Below, piece after piece: positions 55,203-63,082 of a stretch of DNA of 64,000 bases (its first letter is position 1; each line of letters starts with the position of its first letter). A program made the position numbers and the translations under genes. Origin of the DNA: CAVVJA01 sp963801715 (GTDB lineage: Bacteria; Actinomycetota; Actinomycetes; Mycobacteriales; Jatrophihabitantaceae). The notes under the pieces were generated by a model. That model searched no databases and was not told the origin of the DNA. It worked only from the letters and a program-made list of their open reading frames with translations. The stretch lies in assembly GCA_963801715.1 (NCBI GenBank), contig CAWDGB010000024.1, forward strand, positions 1 to 64,000. The letters are read 5' to 3'.

Positions 55203-55229
55203 CCACGAAAACGCTCCGCGTTTTTGTGG
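55203..55229. other. strong hairpin in the atpG-atpD gap
   Basis: CCACGAAAACGC and GCGTTTTTGTGG form a 12-bp stem with one G-T pair around a 3-base loop. Outer arms GCGAGCG (55186-55192) and CGCTCGC (55243-55249) could extend it. It lies in the mRNA between the gamma and beta coding regions. Confidence 0.7.
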
Positions 55230-55271
55230 AGACCCCGCCTCTCGCTCGCTGATGCTCGCTACGGTGCTGGC

Positions 55272-56207
55272 TCACTCGTCACTCCCTCTCGTGGCGAGTG
55301 CGTCGGCACCACCGACGATCTCGCTGATCTCCTGCGTGATCTCGGCTTGCCGGGCTTGGTTGGCGAGCCTCGTGTACGTCTTGATGAGCTCGTCAGCATT
55401 GTCGGCCGCTGACTTCATCGCCCGGCGGCGTGATGCGGATTCGGCCGCCGCCGCGTCCAGCAACGCGGTGTAGATGCGGGTGTTGATGTACTTGGGCAGC
55501 AGGGCGTTCATCAGCTCATCCGGGTCCGGTTCGTACTCGTACGCCGGCAACGGCCCCTGGTAGTCAGCGGCCTCGGTTTCTTCGACGACGAGGGGCGCGA
55601 TGCGCAGCGCCACTGGAGTCTGCGTCAGCATGGATCGAAACTCGGTATAAACGATGTGCAACTCGTCGACACCCTGGACGCCCTCGGCCCCAGCGATGCC
55701 CTCGACGTCGTCCGCCCCGGCAAGAAACGCTCTGACCAGCGTGTCGCCGGCTTCTCGGGCATTGCTGAATGCCGGTTGCTCGGAGAATCCGGTCCAGCTG
55801 GCAGCGATGGGTCGCCTGCGGAACGAGTAGTAGCTCACCCCCTTCCGGCCGATGACATAGAGGTCGGTTTCCTTACCCTCGCTCCGGAGCAACTCGACGA
55901 GCTCGTTGGTGGTCCGCAGCACATTGGCGTTGTAGCCGCCGGCCAAGCCCCGGTCAGAGGTCACCACAAGGACTCCCGCCCGGCGCGGGTTCTCCCGCTC
56001 CTCGAGCAACGGGTGGTCGAGATTGGCCGTGCTGGCCAGTGCCGTGAGGGCGTTCGTCAACTCCTGGGCGTACGGCTTGGATGCTCTCACCCGAGCCTGC
56101 GCCTTCGCGATCCGCGACGCGGCAATGAGCTCCATCGCCTTGGTGATCTTCTTGGTCGACTGCACCGCCTTGATCTGCCGGCGGTAGATGCGAAGTTGGG
56201 CGCCCAT
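55272..56207 (-). CDS. atpG: ATP synthase F1 gamma subunit
   Basis: The product is 311 residues. The N-terminal helix MGAQLRIYRRQIKAVQSTKK and KAMELIAASRIAKAQARVRA, and the C-terminal helix RRRAMKSAADNADELIKTYT with EITQEISEIVGGADAL, form the rotor coiled coil. The Rossmann-like middle has GVLVVTSDRGLAGGYNANVL. The middle insert is typical for actinobacteria. It transmits rotation between F0 and F1. Seven bases separate it from atpA. Confidence 0.95.
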   Translation of the reverse strand: MGAQLRIYRRQIKAVQSTKKITKAMELIAASRIAKAQARVRASKPYAQELTNALTALASTANLDHPLLEERENPRRAGVLVVTSDRGLAGGYNANVLRTTNELVELLRSEGKETDLYVIGRKGVSYYSFRRRPIAASWTGFSEQPAFSNAREAGDTLVRAFLAGADDVEGIAGAEGVQGVDELHIVYTEFRSMLTQTPVALRIAPLVVEETEAADYQGPLPAYEYEPDPDELMNALLPKYINTRIYTALLDAAAAESASRRRAMKSAADNADELIKTYTRLANQARQAEITQEISEIVGGADALATRGSDE

Positions 56208-56214
56208 GACGAAC

Positions 56215-57861
56215 TCAGCTACTCGGCGGCGGCGCGGGCCGGACGCGGGTCACGGTGTGCTTTCCGACATCTTCCGCACTCATGGCCTCGGCCTCGTCCT
56301 CGGCGGCAGCGATCTGCTCGGAGGTACGGAACTCTTGCTTGACCTCATCCACGGCCTTCTTCAGCTCCTCGACCGTGTCGTCGGGTAGCGTTCCGGTCTC
56401 CACGATCGTGTCGAAGATCTGCTTCGCGTTGTGCTGGATGTAGTCATGCAGGTCCCGCTCGAAGCGTCGAATGTCCGCCACCGGAATGTCGTCCAGCGCT
56501 CCGGTCGTGCCAGCCCAGATCGAGACGACCTCCCGCTCGATCGGGAACGGGCTGGACTGGGGCTGTTTGAGTAGTTCGACCAGCCGGGCGCCCCGATCCA
56601 GCTGCGCTTTCGAGGCCTTGTCCAGGTCGGAGCCGAATGCGGCAAAGGCCTCCAGTTCCCGGTACTGGGCCAGGTCGACCCGCAGCCGCCCGGCTACCGA
56701 CTTCATCGCCTTGGTCTGCGCTGCGCCGCCGACGCGGGACACCGAGATGCCGACGTTGATCGCCGGACGCACCCCCGCGTTGAACAGGTCCGTCTCCAGG
56801 AAACACTGTCCATCGGTGATCGAGATGACGTTGGTGGGAATGTACGCCGACACGTCATTGCCCTTTGTCTCGATGATCGGCAGCCCCGTCATCGAGCCTC
56901 CGCCGAGGTCGTCGGACAGCTTCGCGCAGCGCTCGAGCAACCGCGAGTGCAGGTAGAACACGTCGCCGGGGTAGGCCTCTCGACCAGGCGGCCGACGCAG
57001 CAGCAGAGATACGGCGCGGTACGCCTCAGCCTGCTTGGTCAGGTCGTCGAAGACGATCAACACGTGCTTTGCGTCATACATCCAGTGTTGGCCGATGGCC
57101 GAGCCGGTGTATGGCGCGATGTACTTGAATCCCGCGGAATCCGACGCCGGAGCGGCAACGATCGTCGTGTACTCCAAGGCGCCGGCCTCGTCGAGAGTGC
57201 GACGCACGCCTGCGATGGTTGAGCCCTTCTGGCCGATCGCGACGTAGATGCAGCGCACCTGCTTTTTCGGATCACCCGACGCCCAGTTGTCTCGCTGGTT
57301 GATGATCGCGTCCAGGCAGACCGTCGTCTTACCCGTCTGCCGGTCCCCGATGATCAGCTGCCGCTGGCCGCGGCCGATGGCGGTCATCGCGTCGATGGCC
57401 TTGATGCCGGTGAGCAGTGGCTCGCTGACGTCCTGCCGCTGCACCACTGACGGCGCCTGCAGTTCCAGGACCCGTCGTTCGCTCGACTCGATCTCACCGA
57501 GACCGTCGATCGGATCGCCAAGCGGATTGACAACTCGGCCCATGAAACCATCGCCGACCGGCACGGACAGGATCTCGCCGGTTCGCTTTACTTGTTGGCC
57601 TTCCTCGATCTTGGACCCGTCACCGAGGACGACGATGCCGATTTCCCGCGCATCCAGGTTCAAGGCGACGCCGAGCGTGCCGTCGGGGAAGCGGAGCAGC
57701 TCGTTCGTCATGGCGCTCGGCAGACCCTCGACGATCGCGATGCCGTCGTAGGTCTCCGCGACGACGCCGACTTCTTCCCGCGACGCCTCGGGCGTGTACG
57801 TCGCGACGTACCCTTCGATGGCGCTGCGGATCTCGTCCGCGGAAATCGTCAGCTCTGTCAT
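56215..57861 (-). CDS. atpA: ATP synthase F1 alpha subunit
   Basis: The product is 548 residues with the P-loop LIIGDRQTGKTTVCLDAI, GFMGRVVNPLGDPIDGLG, VLIVFDDLTKQAEAYRAVSL and VGISVSRVGGAAQTKAM with the arginine finger region. The C-terminal extension beyond the helical domain (SEQIAAAEDEAEAMSAEDVG, ending PPPSS) is the regulatory tail seen in mycobacterial and other actinobacterial alpha subunits, where it suppresses ATP hydrolysis. It forms the non-catalytic sites of F1. Confidence 0.97.
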   Translation of the reverse strand: MTELTISADEIRSAIEGYVATYTPEASREEVGVVAETYDGIAIVEGLPSAMTNELLRFPDGTLGVALNLDAREIGIVVLGDGSKIEEGQQVKRTGEILSVPVGDGFMGRVVNPLGDPIDGLGEIESSERRVLELQAPSVVQRQDVSEPLLTGIKAIDAMTAIGRGQRQLIIGDRQTGKTTVCLDAIINQRDNWASGDPKKQVRCIYVAIGQKGSTIAGVRRTLDEAGALEYTTIVAAPASDSAGFKYIAPYTGSAIGQHWMYDAKHVLIVFDDLTKQAEAYRAVSLLLRRPPGREAYPGDVFYLHSRLLERCAKLSDDLGGGSMTGLPIIETKGNDVSAYIPTNVISITDGQCFLETDLFNAGVRPAINVGISVSRVGGAAQTKAMKSVAGRLRVDLAQYRELEAFAAFGSDLDKASKAQLDRGARLVELLKQPQSSPFPIEREVVSIWAGTTGALDDIPVADIRRFERDLHDYIQHNAKQIFDTIVETGTLPDDTVEELKKAVDEVKQEFRTSEQIAAAEDEAEAMSAEDVGKHTVTRVRPAPPPSS

Positions 57862-57905
57862 CTGCTCATCCTGTCTCGTACGTCGGAATCATCGTCATCT
57901 GCCGG

Positions 57906-58727
57906 TCAGCCAGCCACCGCATTGCGCGCTTGGGCCAGCCGAGTCGAGACGGTGCCGTCGATCACTTCGTCGCCGATGCGGATCATCAAGCCGCCGCGGA
58001 CGGCCGGTTCAACCGCGGTCTGGACCGAGATGCGGCGCCGGAAATACTCGCTGAGCACGGCAATGAGCCGGCTCTCCTGAGCATCGGTCAACGGCACGGC
58101 CGAGATAACGCGCGCAATCGATCGGTCTCGCCGGGCCGCGGTGTCCTCGAGCAGCCGGCCAATGGCCGCGGCGATACCGTGCCGACGGCCGCTGCGGATC
58201 GCGTGCTCGAGCAGCAGCATCGTGATCGGAGTGACCTTGCCGGATACCAGGGTGCGCAGTAGTTGGACGCGTCGATCAGGCGGCTGTGCGGCCGAATCAA
58301 GGAGCGTCGTCAACTGGGGTTGAGCCTCGAGAATCCGCTCGAAGCGGAACAGCTCGTCCTCGATCTCTCCGAGTGACCCGGCTACCTCGGCGTCATAGAG
58401 GAGGACGTCATCGGCAGTTTGCTCGATCGAGTCGACAAGATCCCAGGGCGATGACCAGCGCTGCTGTACCGCGGTCCGGATGACGGCCATCGCGCTCGAA
58501 CCGATCTTGTCCTGCAGGAGGGTCGTCGCGAGAGTCGAGCGTGCCTCGGGCGACATCGACGGGTCAGCGAGCGCGCGCCGCAAACGAGGCTGGGCGGTCA
58601 GCAGCACGCCGACCGCCGAGAGCTGCTCGGACAGCGCGCTGCGATCGGTCGAGGAAAGATCGGAGATGCCTTGCTCTACCTCGGCCCGCAACGTGTCGAG
58701 CGACGCGCGGCTGACTCCGCGGATCAT
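57906..58727 (-). CDS. atpH: ATP synthase delta subunit
   Basis: The product is 273 residues, longer than the roughly 180 of most bacteria, as usual in actinobacteria. The N-terminal helical part (LRAEVEQGISDLSSTDRSAL, RRALADPSMSPEARSTLATT) is followed by the OSCP-type domain. That domain ends AVPLTDAQESRLIAVLSEYF, VEPAVRGGLMIRIGDEVIDG and TVSTRLAQARNAV. It links the peripheral stalk to F1. The start overlaps the atpF stop by four bases. Confidence 0.93.
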   Translation of the reverse strand: MIRGVSRASLDTLRAEVEQGISDLSSTDRSALSEQLSAVGVLLTAQPRLRRALADPSMSPEARSTLATTLLQDKIGSSAMAVIRTAVQQRWSSPWDLVDSIEQTADDVLLYDAEVAGSLGEIEDELFRFERILEAQPQLTTLLDSAAQPPDRRVQLLRTLVSGKVTPITMLLLEHAIRSGRRHGIAAAIGRLLEDTAARRDRSIARVISAVPLTDAQESRLIAVLSEYFRRRISVQTAVEPAVRGGLMIRIGDEVIDGTVSTRLAQARNAVAG

Positions 58728-59272
58728 CTCGCCTGCTCCGCAGCGTCCTGCCGCTCGAGGTCGGCGATGAACGAGTCGACCGTGGCGCTCACCTGGGCGT
58801 CATCGGCAAGTCGTTCCCCGACGATCTTCTCCGACAGCTCGACGGCGAGGCTGCCGATCTCCTGCCGCAGCTCGCGGACGACCTGGCCGCGCTGAGTCAG
58901 CAATTGCTCGTCGCCGCGAGCGACGATCCGCGCCGACTCCTCCTGCGCTTGAGCCCGCAGCTCCTCGACGATTCGCTGCGCCTCGGCGCGGGCGTTCTCG
59001 CGGATCTGCGCCGCTTCGCCGCGGGCGTCGGCGAGTTGGTGCTGGTAGTCCGCCAGCGCCTGGGCTGCCTCGGCTTGCGCGGCCTCGGCCCGGGCGATGC
59101 CCCCTTCGATGGTGTCCTTCCGCTGCGCGAAAGTCGCCTCGAAACGAGGGACGACGTACTTCCAGATCAGGTAGTAGAGGATGCCGAAAATGATCAGCAC
59201 CAGGATGATCTCGGAGAGATGCGGAACCAGGGGGTTCGGCTCCTCCCCGGCTGCCAGGTTGTTGAGTGTCAT
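58724..59272 (-). CDS. atpF: ATP synthase F0 b subunit
   Basis: The product is 182 residues: one membrane helix (SEIILVLIIFGILYYLIWKY) then a long amphipathic dimerisation helix (TIEGGIARAEAAQAEAAQAL, NARAEAQRIVEELRAQAQEE), ending FIADLERQDAAEQAR. It forms the peripheral stalk. The short pre-helix segment (NNLAAGEEPNPLVPH) is normal for actinobacteria. It follows atpE by 33 bp. Confidence 0.95.
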   Translation of the reverse strand: MTLNNLAAGEEPNPLVPHLSEIILVLIIFGILYYLIWKYVVPRFEATFAQRKDTIEGGIARAEAAQAEAAQALADYQHQLADARGEAAQIRENARAEAQRIVEELRAQAQEESARIVARGDEQLLTQRGQVVRELRQEIGSLAVELSEKIVGERLADDAQVSATVDSFIADLERQDAAEQAR

Positions 59273-59305
59273 GGCGGACCTCTGGCCTCGGTCGGGAACT
59301 TTGGG

Positions 59306-59515
59306 CTATGGCTTGAGAACGAAGGCGAGCGCGATGCCGATAATGGCGAGGGCCTCGGCGAGAGCGAAGCCGAGGATGGCGATCGGCTGCAACCTGCTCT
59401 GCATCTCGGGCTGGCGCGCGGTGCCGCTGATGTACGCGGCGAAGATCAGGCCGATACCGATACCCGGGCCGATGGCCGCGAGACCGTAGCCGACCATGTT
59501 CAGAGTGCCACCCAT
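59306..59515 (-). CDS. atpE: ATP synthase F0 c subunit
   Basis: The product is 69 residues from ATG 59515 with GAAAGGAAACCCC upstream. Two membrane helices (GYGLAAIGPGIGIGLIFAAY and ILGFALAEALAIIGIALAFV) flank the polar loop SGTARQPEMQSRL. The proton-binding carboxylate is E54 in FALAEALAI. The GxGxG packing motif GPGIGIG is present. Sodium-binding residues are not, so the ring should carry protons. It forms the rotor ring. Confidence 0.96.
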   Translation of the reverse strand: MGGTLNMVGYGLAAIGPGIGIGLIFAAYISGTARQPEMQSRLQPIAILGFALAEALAIIGIALAFVLKP

Positions 59516-59586
59516 GGGGTTTCCTTTCGTTGTCAGTCGCGGGCGCGACTGGTGATGCCGGGGATCCGAGATGGTTGGGACATGGG

Positions 59587-60402
59587 TCAGTGCTCTGCTG
59601 CTAGTGAACCTTGGATGTATGTCGCAGTAAGCAGGGTGAAGACGTAGGCCTGCAGAACCGACACGATCAGCTCCAAGAATCCGACCAGGATGCCGAGAAG
59701 GAACGACAGAATGCCGGCCGGCTTCACAAGGAACGAGCCCGTGGCGTCGAACAGCAGGTACGCACCACCGGTGGCGAAGAGCGTCAGCAGCAGGTGGCCG
59801 GCGAACATGTTGGCGAACAACCGCAGGGACAGCGTGATCGGCCGGATGATCAAGTTCGACAGGAACTCGAGCGGCACCAGGAGCGGCAGGATCCACACCG
59901 GCACGCCCGACGGGACGGTCTGCAGCTTGAGGTAGGCGCCGAACCCGTGCCGGGCGATGCCCACGCCGTTGTAGACCACCCACACCATGCCAGCGAGTGC
60001 GTAGGCAAAGCCCGCGCGGGAGAACGGGGCGAACTGCAGGAACGGGATGAGCCCAAACAGGTTGTTGACGAGAATGAAGAAGAACATCGTCGTCAGCAGC
60101 GGCACGAAGCGCATATAGTCGCGGCCGCCGATGATGTCTTGGGCGATGCCGTTGCGAACGAAGCCGTAGGCCTCCTCCGAAAAGTACTGCGACTTCGACG
60201 GCACGATCGACATCCGGCGAGTTGTGATCAGGAAGAAGGCCGCTACGACGATCGCGCCCAGCAGGAGCAACAACGAACTCTTCGCCAGCAGTACCTGATT
60301 GCCGTTGAAGATGTCGGGAAACTCGAAATCCGATGGACCCGGTGACTGGAAACCGTTGCCAGCCGCGATTCCGACCATGCCGTCAAGGCTGACATGAGTC
60401 AC
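59587..60402 (-). CDS. atpB: ATP synthase F0 a subunit
   Basis: The product is 271 residues with five to six membrane helices. The stator Arg lies in ITLSLRLFANMFAGHLLLTL, and the partner residues are in the last helices (GFLELIVSVLQAYVFTLLTA). It forms the proton half-channels against the c ring. The ATG overlaps the stop of the upstream AtpZ-like gene (ATGA), which supports translational coupling. Confidence 0.95.
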   Translation of the reverse strand: MTHVSLDGMVGIAAGNGFQSPGPSDFEFPDIFNGNQVLLAKSSLLLLLGAIVVAAFFLITTRRMSIVPSKSQYFSEEAYGFVRNGIAQDIIGGRDYMRFVPLLTTMFFFILVNNLFGLIPFLQFAPFSRAGFAYALAGMVWVVYNGVGIARHGFGAYLKLQTVPSGVPVWILPLLVPLEFLSNLIIRPITLSLRLFANMFAGHLLLTLFATGGAYLLFDATGSFLVKPAGILSFLLGILVGFLELIVSVLQAYVFTLLTATYIQGSLAAEH

Positions 60403-60710
60403 GCGATCTCTCCTCGGTCGTCGTCAATCGGGCGGGGAGCGTTGTCGCTGTCGGTTCTGCTGTCGCTGCCTTTGCTGTCGTTTGTCGAGTCGTCGTGAGG
60501 TATCCGAGCCAGTTGTGCGAAGACCAGGTAAAGCCCGAACGCGGCGCCGATCACGATCCCCAGCGGAGCGAGGTAGTCGACGTGCAACCACCTGCCGAGC
60601 GCCCAGCCGGCGAGGCCGTAGAAACCGACTCCGGCTACAAGATAGCCGAATGCCGCCCACGGATCTGCACCGCCCTGGCCGCTATCCGACCGTGCTGACT
60701 TGGTGCCCAT
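60399..60710 (-). CDS. AtpZ/AtpI-like F0 assembly or ion-handling protein
   Basis: The product is 103 residues with two membrane helices (WAAFGYLVAGVGFYGLAGWA and YLAPLGIVIGAAFGLYLVFA). A Ser/Asp-rich cytoplasmic tail follows. AtpZ-like proteins precede atpB in many operons and help assemble the c ring or carry Mg2+. Stop and atpB start overlap by four bases. Confidence 0.75.
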   Translation of the reverse strand: MGTKSARSDSGQGGADPWAAFGYLVAGVGFYGLAGWALGRWLHVDYLAPLGIVIGAAFGLYLVFAQLARIPHDDSTNDSKGSDSRTDSDNAPRPIDDDRGEIA

Positions 60711-60738
60711 TCCGAGCGAACCTTACCGAGTACGACGC

Positions 60739-61110
60739 TCAATTCGAAGCATCTGGACGGGCGGCGCGGTACTGCTGCGCGACGCCCAACACGGCCGCGA
60801 CGACGAGTCCAGTCGCGCACGCTTGGCCGTCGACCAGTCGGGGGCTCAGTAGCGCGGCGATCGCGGCCATCAGCACAACAACCGTGAGGTACGTGGTCAT
60901 GGCCACGACTACCCCGAAGCTCGGCGAGGCGTCCGACGCCCGCCGTACGGCGGCCACGCTGACCTGAAAGATCGCGGTCGCCGCGGCGAGACCAGCCAGA
61001 TAGCTCGTCGCGGCCCGGCCACCCTCGTCGGCCCAGATCCAGAAGACGATTGAGCCGAGGATCGCCACCGCGTAGAAAATCAGCCGCCCCCGTCGAGCCC
61101 ACGTCATCAT
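60739..61110 (-). CDS. AtpI-like membrane protein
   Basis: The product is 123 residues from ATG 61110 (MMTWARRGRLIFYAVAILGS) with GGGGAGG upstream. Four membrane helices are predicted (IFYAVAILGSIVFWIWADEG, TYLTVVVLMAAIAALLSPRL, TGLVVAAVLGVAQQYRA). Size, topology and place before atpZ and atpB fit the AtpI/UncI family. Its start overlaps the stop of the WecA-like gene (ATGA). Confidence 0.65.
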   Translation of the reverse strand: MMTWARRGRLIFYAVAILGSIVFWIWADEGGRAATSYLAGLAAATAIFQVSVAAVRRASDASPSFGVVVAMTTYLTVVVLMAAIAALLSPRLVDGQACATGLVVAAVLGVAQQYRAARPDASN

Positions 61111-62285
61111 CGGGACGACCTCCCCGCGCCCACGCGGTGCCGCGGCCCCACCGCCGGTTGCCCCGATCGGTGATGAGAGAGCAAATCCGGCCGCGCGGAC
61201 AGCACGATTCCGAGAACAACGAATACCGCCAGGCAGATCACCACGACCCAGGGCGTGCTCATGATCGACAGCGCGACGCCTCCGAAGGCCAGCAGGGCCG
61301 ACCAAAAGTACAGCAGGAGCACCGCCCGAGTATGCGTGTGACCCATTTGCAGCATTCGGTGGTGCAGATGCTGCTTGTCCGGCGCGAACGGCGATTGTCC
61401 CCGGCCTACTCGCCGCACGATGGAGAGCAGCAAGTCGACGAGCGGTATCGCCAGCACGGCAACCGGGATGAGCAGGGGCAGGGCGAGCGGGATCGACCCG
61501 AGAAGCCGGCCAAACGTCTGGGGATCCGCGCTCGTCGTGGCGGTCGTTGCCGCCGCCGACAGCACAAGGCCGACGAGCATCGAACCAGAATCCCCCATGA
61601 AGATACGGGCCGGGGCGAAGTTGTGCGGCAAGAAGCCTAGGCAGGTACCGCCCAGGGCCGCGCTCAGCAGCACCGGGGCCGCCCACACGTCGGCCTCGCC
61701 AATGACCGCGAGGTGATAGGCGAATACGAAGAACGCGAGCGATGCGATCGCGGTGACACCGGCGGCCAGCCCGTCGAGCCCATCGATGAAGTTGATCGCG
61801 TTGATGGTCAGCACTGTGATCAGAATGGTGACGGGAATGCCGACATCCCGGCCGAGCACCAATGTCCCGGTGTCGCCCCAGGGAACATAGATCGCGGCTA
61901 GCTGAACTCCCCCAAGTGTGACCATGACGCCCGTGGCCGCGACTTGGCCGGCAAGCTTCGTCAGCGAATCCAGCTCGTACTTGTCGTCCAGCACTCCGAT
62001 CGCGCAGATCATGGCTCCTGCGACCAGGACCCAGTCGACATTGGGCCCGGCGGAGAACGTCGCGCGCAGCGTCGGAAGCTGGTGCGCCATGAGTACCGCA
62101 ACAGCGAACCCGCCGAACAGCGCGATGCCCCCCAAGCGCGGCGTCGCCACGGCGTGTACGTCCCGGTCACGAGGGCGGGCCACCGCACCCCATCGGATGG
62201 CGATCACTCGTGCGATCGGGGTCAGCAACAAGCTGCCTACCGCGGCGAGGCAGCAGACGAGCGCGTACTCCAGACTGGGATGCAC
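61107..62285 (-). CDS. wecA: WecA/Rfe-like undecaprenyl-phosphate GlcNAc-1-phosphate transferase
   Basis: The product is 392 residues with about ten membrane helices. It has the family motifs IGVLDDKYELDSLTK (DDxxD), NAINFIDGLDGLAAG, ARIFMGDSGSMLVGLVL and DKQHLHHRMLQMGHTHT. The enzyme moves GlcNAc-1-phosphate (or a related sugar phosphate) from UDP-sugar to a polyprenyl phosphate. This starts arabinogalactan, teichoic acid or other surface glycan synthesis. WecA upstream of the atp operon is a conserved actinobacterial arrangement. Its last codons overlap the AtpI-like gene. Confidence 0.92.
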   Translation of the reverse strand: MHPSLEYALVCCLAAVGSLLLTPIARVIAIRWGAVARPRDRDVHAVATPRLGGIALFGGFAVAVLMAHQLPTLRATFSAGPNVDWVLVAGAMICAIGVLDDKYELDSLTKLAGQVAATGVMVTLGGVQLAAIYVPWGDTGTLVLGRDVGIPVTILITVLTINAINFIDGLDGLAAGVTAIASLAFFVFAYHLAVIGEADVWAAPVLLSAALGGTCLGFLPHNFAPARIFMGDSGSMLVGLVLSAAATTATTSADPQTFGRLLGSIPLALPLLIPVAVLAIPLVDLLLSIVRRVGRGQSPFAPDKQHLHHRMLQMGHTHTRAVLLLYFWSALLAFGGVALSIMSTPWVVVICLAVFVVLGIVLSARPDLLSHHRSGQPAVGPRHRVGAGRSSR

Positions 62286-62421
62286 CTAGTGTCCTGGTAC
62301 TCCTCTGGGGGCGTCGGACGCACCGGATATCAGCAGGTTGGGGCGGCCCCACGGTACCGGTTCGAGCTGGGCTGTGGGCCTTTCGCTAGGACGGACGACC
62401 CGACGAGGTGCCTGCTCCGCC

Positions 62422-63063
62422 CTAGGCTACGACGGTCGAGGCAACCGATCGCACTGCATCGATGCTCACGGCCCCCTCTCGAAGCACCCGAGGCACGTCG
62501 GTCGTGACGTCGACAATCGTGGACGCGACGCCGACCGCTGCCGGCCCACCGTCCAGGTACACCTGCACGTCTTCCCCAAGCTGGTCGCGGGCAGCCTGCA
62601 CGGTCACGGCCGGAGGCTGGCCGGTGCGATTGGCGCTCGACACCGCCATCGGCCCGGTGAGTTCGAGCAGCTCGAGCGCGACCGGGTGCAGGGGCATGCG
62701 CACCGCAACAGTGCCGCGAGCGTCACCCAGATCCCAATTCAGTGACGGCGCGTGCTCGACCACGAGCGTCAGGCCACCGGGCCAGAATGCTTCGATCAGG
62801 GCACGGGTAGTGGCTGGAACATAGCTCACGAGCCCGTCGATGGTGTCCCACGAGCCGACCAGAACCGGCACCGGCATGTCGCGGCCGCGACCCTTCGCGG
62901 CGATCAGATCGGCCACGGCCTGGGCATCGAACGCGTCGGCGCCGATCCCGTACACGGTGTCCGTCGGCAGCACGACGAGCTGGCCGGACTGCACGGTGCG
63001 CGCCGCGGCCGCGATGGCCGAATCGCGCAGATCCGGATCCGCGCAGTCGTATGTCACGCTCAC
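62422..63063 (-). CDS. L-threonylcarbamoyladenylate synthase (Sua5/YrdC/TsaC family)
   Basis: The product is 213 residues from GTG 63063 with AGGAGG upstream. It has the YrdC fold with GQLVVLPTDTVYGIGADAFD, AAKGRGRDMPVPVLVGSWD, the loop LTLVVEHAPSLNWDLGDARG and VRMPLHPVALELLELTGPMAVSSAN-type substrate pocket. It makes threonylcarbamoyl-AMP from Thr, bicarbonate and ATP for the t6A modification of tRNAs. The 136-bp gap to wecA is otherwise empty. Confidence 0.93.
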   Translation of the reverse strand: MSVTYDCADPDLRDSAIAAAARTVQSGQLVVLPTDTVYGIGADAFDAQAVADLIAAKGRGRDMPVPVLVGSWDTIDGLVSYVPATTRALIEAFWPGGLTLVVEHAPSLNWDLGDARGTVAVRMPLHPVALELLELTGPMAVSSANRTGQPPAVTVQAARDQLGEDVQVYLDGGPAAVGVASTIVDVTTDVPRVLREGAVSIDAVRSVASTVVA

Positions 63064-63082
63064 GGGGGACCTCCTAGGAACA

